DNA of 10,560 nucleotides from Baffinella frigidus (GCA_026770585.1 MU647357.1:67355-77914); one strand, 5' to 3'. Shown: positions 5,628 through 10,560, counted from the first letter of the stretch. Numbers and translations: made by a program. Notes: a model not told the origin generated them from the sequence alone.

Positions 5628-5912
5628 ATACGGCGTCCGTGTTGGTATTCACCGACTTAAATAGGTTAACGGCCTGAAAATGGGGTAGGTAGGCCTACGG
5701 CATTGCCTAGGACCTCCTACCGTAGGCCGAGATTTTTACGGCGTCCGTGAAGGAAGCCGTATCACATACGGCGTCCGTGTTGGTAGAGCGCTTCCAGGAA
5801 AACTTGGCCAATTTCATCGAGAAATGTTTTCAGAAATTCAGAGCTTTTGTACCAGGACGTGACATGAAACGTCCATCTTAACGATTCTGGTACAAATTCG
5901 GCGTCCGTGTTG
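5628..5912. repeat. Four ACGGCGTCCGTG words with hairpins between them
   Basis: CGGCGTCCGTG is present at about 5632, 5740, 5769 and 5901. Between copies lie hairpins: GGCCTACGG (5692-5700) with CCGTAGGCC (5720-5728), enclosing CCTAGGACCT as in the 530-587 element, and GCCGTAT-CAC-ATACGGC (5756-5772). The direct orientation of the four words argues against simple terminal inverted repeats. Confidence 0.75.
5846..5896. repeat. Two-part hairpin TTTGTACCAG/CTGGTACAAA
   Basis: Outer arms 5846-5855 and 5887-5896 are perfect complements. Inside them GGACGT (5855-5860) pairs with ACGTCC (5869-5874). The outer arm is the same CTGGTACAAA used by the element at 6751-6913, so this may be a very small member of that family. 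Confidence 0.8.
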
Positions 5913-5928
5913 CCATCCACATACTTCT

Positions 5929-6067
5929 CGCCGGGCAGGCAATCGACCGGATCCTGTCTTTGTCATGGGATTCATAACCTCTTGGTTATCGGGGGCTCGC
6001 AACCTGGCAGGCGATTGGCCGGATCGGGCGGCTGTCGGTGGCGGGGGGTAACGACAGTCGAGATCAC
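5929..6067 (+). repeat. Partial AGGCGATTGACCGGATCGGG modules
   Basis: CAGGCAATCGACCGGATCC at about 5937 and GCAGGCGATTGGCCGGATCGGG at 6007 are degenerate copies of the piece found in-frame at 6260-6480. The second continues into GTGGCGGGGGGTAACGACAG as in the full repeat. They are diverged and in no consistent frame. Confidence 0.7.
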
Positions 6068-6106
6068 ATCCCAAAAATCGCTTTCTGTGTAGGGCGTCCT
6101 CTCTCC

Positions 6107-6171
6107 TGGGCCACGTGACATCTCTCTCTCTCTGGCCACGTGACCTCTCTCTCGGGGGAGAGAGCGGTCCA
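6107..6171. repeat. GGCCACGTGAC doublet with CT microsatellite
   Basis: GGCCACGTGAC occurs at about 6110 and 6135, each followed by a TC run. CTCTCTCTC can then pair with GGAGAGAG to make a hairpin near 6150. CACGTG is also the core of the plant/fungal G-box/E-box, but in a repeat setting I do not claim a promoter. Confidence 0.75.
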
Positions 6172-6250
6172 GTAAGAAAAGACACGACCATAATGACACA
6201 CTGCCATAACTTGACGCCCAGCCCCGGCACCGAACCCCTCACAAACGTCT

Positions 6251-6595
6251 GTCCGTTCGCAGGCGATTGACAGGATCGGGCGGGTGTCCGTGGTGGGGAG
6301 TGACAGCACTTCCGAGAGCCGGGGGTTTGAGTCATTCTCCTGGTCCGGTCTCTGGCAGGCGATTGAAAGGATCAGGCGGGTGTCCGTGGCGGGGAGTGAC
6401 AGCACTTCCGAGAGCCGGGGTTTTGAGTCATTCTCCTGGTCCGGTCTCTGGCAGGCGATTGACCGGATCGGGCGGTTGTCCGTGGCGGGGGGTGGCGGGG
6501 CGGCCTTCTTCATCGACCCCTACATCGTCTCTCCCGCGACGAGCGACGTAATCCACCGTTATCTTAAGTTAACGGAGGGTCCACTTTGGCTTTGA
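6251..6595 (+). other. In-frame 96-bp (32-codon) repeat with C-terminal extension
   Basis: The frame through 6284 is open from at least 6251 to 6594 with no ATG at its start. Two 96-bp units (6284-6379 and 6380-6475) differ at about five positions and encode SDSTSESRGFESFSWSGLWQ and AIDRIGR-like segments. After them GRLSVAGGGGAAFFIDPY and IVSPATSDVIH extend to 6561. Silent and replacement changes are mixed. I recognise no protein family. The last part recurs at 7139 and 7563 interrupted by a 53-bp insertion. It could be an exon of a repeat-containing gene, a gene relic or a chance-open satellite; the last cannot be excluded. Confidence 0.35.
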
Positions 6596-6750
6596 GACGT
6601 TCCACTCTCGACTTTTGTCTCGGTGGGCAGCGCTCTTCAGGAACCCCTGAGCCCCTCCACCCTGGATGGAACATTATGGTATTTTGAGCATTCTTAAGCC
6701 AACCCCCCTTGAGATGCGGCCGCAATGCGGCTGCCCCGTGATGAATGGAT
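6596..6750. other. Low-copy DNA, nothing recognised
   Basis: Contains GCGGCCGCAATGCGGC, and an ATGGAACATTATGG word resembling 9594 (ACGGAACATTTTAG). I see no gene, RNA or clear repeat. Confidence 0.5.
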
Positions 6751-6913
6751 CTGGTACAAAAAAGTCTGATATGTATTTTAGTGGTGTAAATCATGTCAAC
6801 TTTTGCGATAAAGGGTTATTCGGGATTGGCCGCAAGTCCCCTCCAGGGCGGAGAGACCGGCCCACCCGAAACGTGACCAACACGGGCCTTCGTTTAGTCA
6901 TTTTTTGTACCAG
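6751..6913. mobile_element. 163-bp MITE-like element with CTGGTACAAAAAA ends
   Basis: CTGGTACAAAAAAGTCT (6751-6767) faces AGTCATTTTTTGTACCAG (6896-6913), its complement with a small offset. The interior has no coding content. It includes GGGTTATTCGGGATTGGC, which resembles the flank seen at 7444. The same CTGGTAC-terminated ends occur at 5846-5896 and, more loosely, 8516-8558. Confidence 0.78.
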
Positions 6914-6915
6914 GA

Positions 6916-6971
6916 ATCGTGGGCCGTTGCGAGGAAATAAGGGCCCGCGAATGTCAGCAACGGCCCACGAT
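6916..6971. repeat. 15-bp perfect hairpin ATCGTGGGCCGTTGC
   Basis: ATCGTGGGCCGTTGC (6916-6930) is perfectly complementary to 6957-6971, with a 26-nt purine-rich loop. It begins two bases after the end of the element at 6751-6913, so it may be part of a larger composite. Confidence 0.9.
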
Positions 6972-7136
6972 CAGTCAACCTCTTAGCAGCGGCCGAGGCC
7001 ATGTTCGCCTTAACACCAAGGCGAAATTCCGGTTGGAATCCAGGGCAATGGATAAGATTCTAGCACAAATAGTTTAAATAGACTGTATCCGTAAAGCCCC
7101 CGGTGGCTGCTAAGTTGTAAGGCGGTCTCAGAAGGC
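6972..7136. other. Low-copy DNA with one short hairpin
   Basis: TTCGCCTT (7004-7011) pairs perfectly with AAGGCGAA (7018-7025). GATTCTAGCACAAATAG at 7057 looks like a decayed GATTCTGGTACAAA word. No gene is recognised. Confidence 0.6.
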
Positions 7137-7405
7137 TGTCCGTGGCGGGGGGTGACGGGGCGGCCTTCTTCATCGACTCCTGCATCGTTACCTTATCCGT
7201 AGGAACCCCCCTATGTCCCTACGGGTTGCCTACCGTAGGGTCTCTCCCGCACCGAGCGACGTGCACCCACGCCCGATACACTCAGAACACTACTGGGAAC
7301 GTTCTAAATTATTGGACCACACAGCGGGCTTCGAAGGGATTTTCGGGCGCTGAGAGCCCGAGTTTCCGTTAACTTATACGTAGGAACCCCCCCTATGTCC
7401 CTACG
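7137..7405 (+). repeat. Segment R1 of a duplicated block
   Basis: Colinear with 7561-7829 at a constant offset of 424, no indels over 269 bp. It begins in the VAGGDGAAFFID-encoding sequence shared with 6479-6527, then contains a hairpin insertion (7188-7240), a spacer, and a second hairpin copy (7369-7422). Frames reading through the insertion are out of phase with 6251-6595. Confidence 0.92.
7188..7240. mobile_element. 53-bp hairpin insertion, copy 1 (element H)
   Basis: Flanks 7139-7187 and 7241-7262 match 6479-6527 and 6528-6549 with about five differences in 71, but the 53 bp between are absent there. The insert starts TTACCTTATCCGTAGGAACC and ends in a perfect hairpin CCCTACGG (7217-7224) / CCGTAGGG (7233-7240), so its 3' boundary coincides with the stem end. 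Other copies: 7369-7422, 7612-7664, 7793-7829 (cut short), 7823-7876 and 8005-8051 (minus strand), 8919-8971. No target duplication longer than 1-2 bp is visible. GT at 7187 and TAG at 7238 allow an intron-like reading, but removal would leave one extra base relative to the empty copy. Confidence 0.85.
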
Positions 7406-7479
7406 GGTTGCCTATCGTAGGGTCGTAGGCCATATCGCTTAAGGGTTATTCCGAATCCCTTCGAAGTCCGCTGAGTGAT
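7316..7479. mobile_element. Inverted-repeat element with CACACAGCGGGCTTCGAAGG ends
   Basis: GACCACACAGCGGGCTTCGA at 7316 continues GGGATTTTCGG. Facing it, CCGAATCCCTTCGAAGTCCG continues CTGAGTG at 7452-7479. The arms are about 27 bp with a 2-bp indel. An H hairpin copy (7369-7422) fills the interior. The right arm alone is found at 9003-9026 after another H copy, and degenerate arms lie at 3787-3835. Confidence 0.65.
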
Positions 7480-7487
7480 GCTTCTTG

Positions 7488-7545
7488 GGAAACACGCCAA
7501 AAGTCAGCTTTTGGCGTGTTTCCTACGCCAAAAGTTGTTGATCAC
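7488..7545. repeat. Perfect 16-bp-arm hairpin derived from the 4530-4885 arm
   Basis: GGAAACACGCCAAAAG (7488-7503), loop TCAG, then the perfect complement to 7523. Next CGCCAAAAG and TTGATCACGTTACGCC follow to 7552. GGAAACACGCCAAAAGTCAG is identical to 4837-4856, where TTGATCACGTTTCC also follows, so this is a rearranged end of that fold-back element. Confidence 0.85.
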
Positions 7546-7560
7546 GTTACGCCCGGATAT

Positions 7561-7829
7561 TGTCCGTGGCGGGGGGTGACGGGGCGGCCTTCTTCATCGA
7601 CTCCTGCATCGTTACCTTATCCGTAGGAACCCCCCTATGTCCCTACGGGTTGCCTACCGTAGGGTCTCTCCCGCACCGAGCGACGTGCACCCACGCCCGA
7701 TACACTCAGAACACTACTGGGAACGTTCTAAATTATTGGACCACACAGCGGGCTTCGAAGGGATTTTCGGGCTCTGAGAGCCCGAGTTTCCGTTACCTTA
7801 TCCGTAGGAACCGCCCCTATGTCCCTACG
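7561..7829 (+). repeat. Segment R2, direct copy of R1
   Basis: It matches R1 throughout, with substitutions such as GGGCTCTGAG for GGGCGCTGAG and GTTACCTTATCC for GTTAACTTATAC. It ends inside a hairpin element, where the sequence turns back on itself into R3. The H insertion sits at the same site as in R1, so duplication followed insertion. Confidence 0.92.
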
Positions 7830-8051
7830 ATAGGCAACCCGTAGGGACATAGGGGGGGTTCCTACATATAAGTTAACGGAAACTCGGGCTCTCAGCGCCC
7901 GAAAATCCCTTCGAAGCCCGCTGTGTGGTCCAATAATTTAGAACGTTCCCAGTAGTGTTCTGAGTGTATCGGGCGTGGGTGCACGTCGCTCGGTGCGGGA
8001 GAGACCCTACGGTAGGCAACCCGTAGGGACATAGGGGGGTTCCTACGGATA
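7823..8051 (-). repeat. Segment R3, inverted copy of 7194-7422
   Basis: The reverse complement matches R1 7194-7422 over an equal 229 bp. R3 shares R1's private variants (GGGCGCTGAG, the GTTAACTTATA form), so it was copied from R1 or its sister, not from the adjacent R2. The R2/R3 junction is a hairpin: CCTATGTCCCTAC and GTAGGGACATAGG around a short loop (about 7816-7852). R2 and R3 thus form a large imperfect palindrome. Confidence 0.92.
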
Positions 8052-8098
8052 CTTCGACTGGCCCGTACACTGTCTCGCCCGAAGAGAGCGACGTAATC
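8052..8098. repeat. Diverged piece of the GAGCGACGTAATCC segment
   Basis: TGTCTCGCCCGAAGAGAGCG followed by ACGTAATCCC corresponds to GTCTCTCCCGCGACGAGCGA and ACGTAATCC at 6527-6554, and lacks the H insertion. It directly joins the heptamer array at 8099. Confidence 0.65.
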
Positions 8099-8306
8099 CC
8101 TGAACCCCTAAACCCTGAACCAGTAAACCCCTAAACCCTGAACCATGAACCCTAAACCCTGAACCCTAAACCCTAAACCCTAAACCCTGAACCCTAAACC
8201 CCAAACCCCAAGCCCTAAACTCTAAACCCTAAACCCCAAACTCTAAACCCCAAACCCTAAACCCTGAAACCGAAACCCCAAACCCCAAGCCCTAAACCCT
8301 GACCCC
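8099..8306 (+). repeat. CCCTAAA/CCCTGAA array
   Basis: Irregular CCCTAAA, CCCTGAA, CCCCAAA and CCCCTAAA words, with at most three perfect canonical copies in a row. No higher-order period seen. Confidence 0.9.
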
Positions 8307-8605
8307 CGGGCAGGCAATCGAGTACCGATGGGCTGGGTGCAACACGTCAGGTTCGCGCCTCACCCCAAACCCTACACCCGAAACCCTAAGCCCACAGAAA
8401 CGTGCGTGCTGCTGTACAACGTTCATTAAAGCTCCATAAGCTCCAAACCCTAAACCCGAAACCCGAAGCCCACACGCCCTCACAGCAGGCCTAAATCCTG
8501 AATCGGTTTGGTCCTTGTGCCAGAACAAGGACGCCGGATTCCGGCGTCCTTGTACCAGAAGAATAGAAGGGCATACGTGATTGAGGCAACGTCAGGTTCC
8601 CAACC
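8307..8605. other. Low-copy stretch with mixed module fragments and a strong hairpin
   Basis: GGGCAGGCAATCGA at 8308 matches the module at 5935. AACACGTCAGGTTC (8342) and CAACGTCAGGTTCC (8588) form a direct pair. CCCGAAACCCGAAGCCCAC at 8452 belongs with the heptamer DNA. A minus-strand open frame of 78 codons contains a doubled piece caused by CCCTAAACCCGAAACC repeats; I do not regard it as a gene. Confidence 0.6.
8525..8553. repeat. 14-bp perfect palindrome with 1-nt loop
   Basis: ACAAGGACGCCGGA (8525-8538), T, TCCGGCGTCCTTGT (8540-8553). TCCTTGTGCCAGAA just before it (8512) and TCCTTGTACCAGAA (8547) form a direct repeat overlapping the right arm, so the left flank can also pair with the left arm. 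Confidence 0.92.
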
Positions 8606-8699
8606 CCTAAACTCTCAAACCCTCAAACCCTATAACCCATATAACCCTGTAACCCTATAACCCTATAACCCTATAACCCTATAACCCTATAACCCTACG
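8606..8699 (+). repeat. CCCTATAA octamer array
   Basis: After two CCCTCAAA words, about seven copies of the 8-bp unit CCCTATAA occur, the first ones mutated. This is the only array here with an 8-bp period. Confidence 0.92.
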
Positions 8700-8700
8700 A

Positions 8701-8971
8701 TACTATATCCGTTACCTCATCCGTAGGAATACTATATCCGTTACCTTATCCGTAGGAACCATACTAAATCAATTACCTCATCCGTAGGAACCCCCCTATG
8801 TCCAAACTATATCCGTTACCTCATCTGTAGGGACCTAGTTGGAACCTACTATATCCGCTACCTTATCCGTAGGAACCATACTACATCCGTTACCTTATCC
8901 GTAGGAGTACTATATCCGTTACCTTATCCGTAGGAACCCCCCTACGTCCCTACGGGTTGCCTACCGTAGGG
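8701..8971 (+). repeat. Tandem array of truncated element H units
   Basis: Seven units of about 28-45 bp start with ACTATATCCGTTACC at about 8702, 8731, 8761, 8806, 8848, 8878 and 8909. Each contains TTATCCGTAGGAACC, the 5' part of element H. Only the last (8919-8971) keeps the 3' hairpin CCCTACGG/CCGTAGGG. A short piece of the H middle (CCCCCCTATGTCC) survives in the third unit. Confidence 0.87.
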
Positions 8972-9026
8972 TCCTACGTCTTATCGCTCTGGGGTTGTTC
9001 AAAATCCCTTCGAAGTCCGCTGTGTG
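8972..9026. repeat. Right flank of element H with TTCGAAG arm
   Basis: TCCTACGTCTTATCGCT, GGGGTTGTTC and AATCCCTTCGAAGTCCGCTG match 7420-7477 in the same order after an H copy, so H and this flank move or duplicate together. Confidence 0.75.
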
Positions 9027-9238
9027 GAGTATAAAACGATTTATCAAGACAGCTTGCGTCCCCCCTGCAGGGCGTGGCGCGGCGGTCGATTTATAACGAT
9101 TTATAAAAACACATAACGACTTGTAAAAAACACGCGATTTATAACGATTTGTAAAAACAGCCTGCGTCCCGCCTCTTGAGGGTGTGCCCGGCGCGATTTA
9201 CAACGATTTATAAAAACACGTTGCTTCCCCCCTCTGCA
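9027..9238 (+). repeat. AACGATTTATAAAAACA repeats with pyrimidine tract-CAG module
   Basis: AACGATTTATAAAAACA-type words occur at about 9028, 9094, 9111, 9142 and 9202. Two are followed by GCYTGCGTCCC, a pyrimidine-rich stretch and GGGCGTGGCGCGGCGGTC (9070) or GGGTGTGCCCGGCGC (9180). The same order returns at 9793-9845. Confidence 0.82.
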
Positions 9239-9350
9239 CCTTACCTTACATACACACCTATTGTATCTCTTATCGTACCTTACCTTACGTACACACCTAT
9301 TGTATCTCTTATCGTACCTTACCTTAACATACACACCTATTGTATCTCTT
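9239..9350 (+). repeat. 39-bp tandem array, block 1
   Basis: Units start at 9239, 9278 and 9317, each CCTTACCTTACATACACACC then TATTGTATCTCTTATCGTA. The period of 39 is divisible by three, so a stop-free 13-residue repeat (LIVPYLTYTPIVS) appears in one frame; this follows from the period and does not itself indicate a gene. Confidence 0.93.
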
Positions 9351-9440
9351 CAGGGTGTGCCGCGGCGGTCCCCGTAGCGCCTGGCGGCTTCTTCTCCCCC
9401 CGGGACCGTTCGCAGGGTGTCCTTCTACTACTGTCACGTC
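9339..9440 (+). other. GC-rich module GGTGTGCCGCGGCGGTCC with downstream piece, copy 1
   Basis: TTGTATCTCTTCAG precedes GGTGTGCCGCGGCGGTCC (9354-9371), followed by CCGTAGCGCCTGGCGGCTTC and TTCTCC. The copy at 10061 is nearly identical to about 9398. A pyrimidine tract plus CAG in front looks like a 3' splice site, and the piece reads AVPVAPGGFFS, but no complete gene is found. Confidence 0.5.
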
Positions 9441-9508
9441 CGGAATTAGTAACCAGCCGGTACAAAAAGTTACTACCAACACGTCCATAAATACACTCCA
9501 CGCTGATT
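9441..9508. other. Short low-copy spacer
   Basis: AACCAGCCGGTACAAAAAG at 9451 resembles the CTGGTACAAA ends seen elsewhere. Nothing else was recognised. Confidence 0.4.
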
Positions 9509-9793
9509 TATCCCTTATGTGCCTGCGCCGCCTCAAGTCGTCACTTCGTCAAAATGTCGACTTTGACATTTTTGGGCTCGGCCGCCCCTGAACGGAACAT
9601 TTTAGAAAAATAATCAGCTTGTCAGGCTCGCTAAGCTGAACAAATTGAATAATTGGAGCTTAACGATCCGAGAAAACCCTGATTTTTTAGCCCCGGGAAA
9701 CCCTCGTCCGCACCATTCACTGTACTTCACGTGTGTGTAGTAAATTTCATTGCAACGAAAGGCATCCAGAACTGTCTCGCCACATAAGGGATA
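9509..9793. mobile_element. Inverted-repeat element, TATCCCTTA family, 285 bp
   Basis: TATCCCTTATGTGCC (9509-9523) faces GCCACATAAGGGATA (9779-9793), 14 of 15 matching. The tips resemble those at 450-604 and 3972-4091 (TATCCCTTAAGTGGC), but the interior differs. It contains hairpins AAAATGTC/GACATTTT (about 9552) and CAGCTT/AAGCTG (about 9617), and a GTGTGTAGTAAATTTCATTG word shared with the element at 4908-5042. No coding content was recognised. Confidence 0.7.
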
Positions 9794-10060
9794 ACGATTT
9801 AACCAACAGCTTGCGTCTTCCCTGCAGGGTGTGGCGCGGCGGTCCACCTATTGTATCTCTTATCGTACCTTACCTTACATACACACCTATTGTATCTCTT
9901 ATCGTACCTTACCTTAACATGCACACCTGTTGTATCTCTTCAAGGTGTGGCGCGGCGGTCCACCTATTGTTTCTCTTATCGTACCTCACCTTAACATACA
10001 CACATAGTGTATCTCTTATCGTACCTTACCTTAACATGCACACCTATTGTATCCCTTCAG
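9794..10060 (+). repeat. 39-bp array, block 2, interrupted by GC-rich modules
   Basis: AACGATTT and ACAGCTTGCGTC precede CTGCAGGGTGTGGCGCGGCG (9822). The 39-bp units then resume at ACCTATTG, are interrupted by GGTGTGGCGCGGCGGTCC at 9944, resume again, and end at 10060. Each interruption lies after ATCTCTT and before ACCTATTG, so the composite [39-bp units + module] was itself duplicated. Confidence 0.88.
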
Positions 10061-10145
10061 GGTGTGCCGCGGCGGTCCCCGTAGCGCCTGGCGGCTTCTT
10101 CTCTACGCGGGACCTCCTTTCCACGTCCATCATTGACGACAAGTA
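10061..10145 (+). other. GC-rich module with downstream piece, copy 2
   Basis: GGTGTGCCGCGGCGGTCC at 10061 and CCGTAGCGCCTGGCGGCTTC match copy 1 at 9354. Then CGCGGGACCTCC, CACGTCC and GACGACAAGTA (to 10145) have a second copy at 10432-10467. The frame reads APGGFFSTRDLLSTS. I recognise no family; an exon relic is possible. Confidence 0.45.
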
Positions 10146-10328
10146 CCAAACCCGAAACCAAACCCGAAACCCGGAACCCGAAGCCCGAAACCAAACCCGA
10201 AACCAAACCCGAAACCCGAAACCCGGAACCCGAAACCAAACCCGAAACTGGAAACCCGGAACCCGAAACCCGAAACCCGAAACCCGAATCTGGAACCCGA
10301 ATCCCCAACCGCTTATTCCCATACCCTC
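10146..10328 (+). repeat. CCCGAAA array with CCAAA and CCCGGAA variants
   Basis: Words CCCGAAA, CCAAACCCGAAA and CCCGGAA alternate. It is the only long block where position 4 of the heptamer is G. The open frames across it (KPET and NPKPE-type peptides, and G/F-rich ones on the other strand) are products of the repeat. Confidence 0.92.
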
Positions 10329-10431
10329 AACCCGGAACCCCGTACCCTAAACCCTAAACCGAACCCCCAAACCCCTTTTCCCATACCCTAAACCCGAAAC
10401 CCCGTACCCTAAACCCTAAACCCGCCTTTTT
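10329..10431 (+). repeat. Mixed CCCTAAA/CCCGAAA array
   Basis: ACCCCGTACCCTAAACCCTA occurs at about 10337 and 10400, giving a period of about 63 bp that includes TTCCCATACCC. Confidence 0.85.
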
Positions 10432-10467
10432 CTCGTCGCGGGACCTCCTCTACGTCCAACGACAAGT
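10432..10467 (+). repeat. Second copy of the CGCGGGACCTCC piece
   Basis: TCTCGTCGCGGGACCTCCTC, TACGTCC and ACGACAAGTA match 10101-10145 with a few substitutions and about five deleted bases. It separates the CCCGAAA-containing block from the CCCTACA block. Confidence 0.8.
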
Positions 10468-10470
10468 AAA

Positions 10471-10554
10471 CCCTACACCCTACACCCTACACCCTACACC
10501 CTACACCCTACACCCTACACCCTACACCCTACACCCTACACCCTACACCCTACA
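10471..10554 (+). repeat. Perfect (CCCTACA)12 array
   Basis: Twelve uninterrupted identical heptamers, then CCCGAG at the window edge. Perfect homogeneity of a non-canonical variant implies recent amplification. Confidence 0.97.
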
Positions 10555-10560
10555 CCCGAG

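Noticed and set aside
6107-6145. G-box/E-box promoter from two CACGTG sites
   Set aside because: The sites are part of a duplicated repeat with a CT microsatellite, and no gene start follows.
5838-6335. Open frame of 165 codons on the - strand
   Set aside because: It runs through a hairpin, dispersed module fragments and a CT microsatellite. No domain is recognisable, and a competing frame exists on the + strand.
6312-6350. tRNA-like T-arm (GGGTTTGAGTC)
   Set aside because: No matching acceptor stem, D-arm or anticodon arm at the right spacing, and the word lies in the 96-bp repeat.
6064-6513. Minus-strand open frame of 149 codons over the 96-bp repeat
   Set aside because: A 96-bp repeat without stops is open in more than one frame by periodicity. 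The + frame continues coherently into the segment shared with 7139 and 7563, so the minus frame is more likely a shadow.
8099-8306. True chromosome-end telomere
   Set aside because: The heptamers are degenerate and non-telomeric sequence continues on both sides. The same holds for the perfect block at 3353-3436.
9239-10060. CRISPR array (regular 39-bp repeats)
   Set aside because: The repeats are directly tandem with no unique spacers, and the surroundings are eukaryotic satellite DNA.
9733-10350. Open frame of 205 codons on the + strand, the longest in the window
   Set aside because: It is stop-free mainly because the 39-bp unit is a multiple of three and the CCCGAAA array lacks stops in this frame. 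It crosses a mobile-element end and three module junctions, and its peptide is low-complexity.

Overview
The window looks like repeat-rich, essentially gene-free nuclear DNA of a eukaryote. The main clue is the heptamer CCCTAAA (TTTAGGG on the other strand), the telomere repeat of land plants and many algae and other protists. It occurs as interstitial blocks up to 12 perfect copies long (3353-3436), with large amounts of degenerate derivatives. I cannot name the species; an alga or plant-like protist subtelomere or heterochromatic satellite block is the best guess. No bacterial operon structure, rRNA, tRNA or convincing complete gene is visible. The open frames present are short and are made of tandem or dispersed repeats.

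Layout. 1-153: alternating 14-bp heptamer-pair array. 154-1305: low-copy DNA with a 44-bp duplication, a TATCCCTTAAG-type inverted-repeat element, a CCCTATA array and a 241-bp MITE-like element with nested hairpins. 1306-2600: a short coding-like fragment, duplicated either side of CCTCAAA and 17-bp arrays, then a 38-bp higher-order repeat and degenerate CCCTAAA DNA. 2588-3702: five copies of a G-run/C-run hairpin module, each separated by telomere-like arrays (one interval also holds a 143-bp MITE). 3703-5400: four copies of a CCGCATCGTACCCCC module, several fold-back elements, and GTTGAC hairpins. 5400-6600: dispersed modules including an in-frame 96-bp repeat. 6600-8100: more MITE-like elements and a segment present twice directly and once inverted; it carries a 53-bp hairpin insertion whose empty counterpart lies at 6527/6528. 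8100-8700: heptamer and octamer arrays around a low-copy stretch. 8701-9030: about 30-bp tandem array related to the 53-bp hairpin. 9030-10145: 39-bp arrays punctuated by a GC-rich module that always follows a pyrimidine-rich tract. 10146-10554: CCCGAAA, CCCTAAA and (CCCTACA)12 arrays.

Two themes tie the window together. First, heptamer variants (CCCTAAA, CCCTACA, CCCTATA, CCCTCAA, CCCTGAA, CCCGAAA and the octamer CCCTATAA) are each homogenised into their own block, nearly all with the C-rich strand on +, the orientation expected inside a left chromosome end. Second, the blocks are repeatedly bounded by copies of short non-telomeric modules, as if [module + array] were the unit that duplicates. 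Many short inverted-repeat elements are inserted throughout. No enzyme for moving them is encoded here, so they would be non-autonomous.
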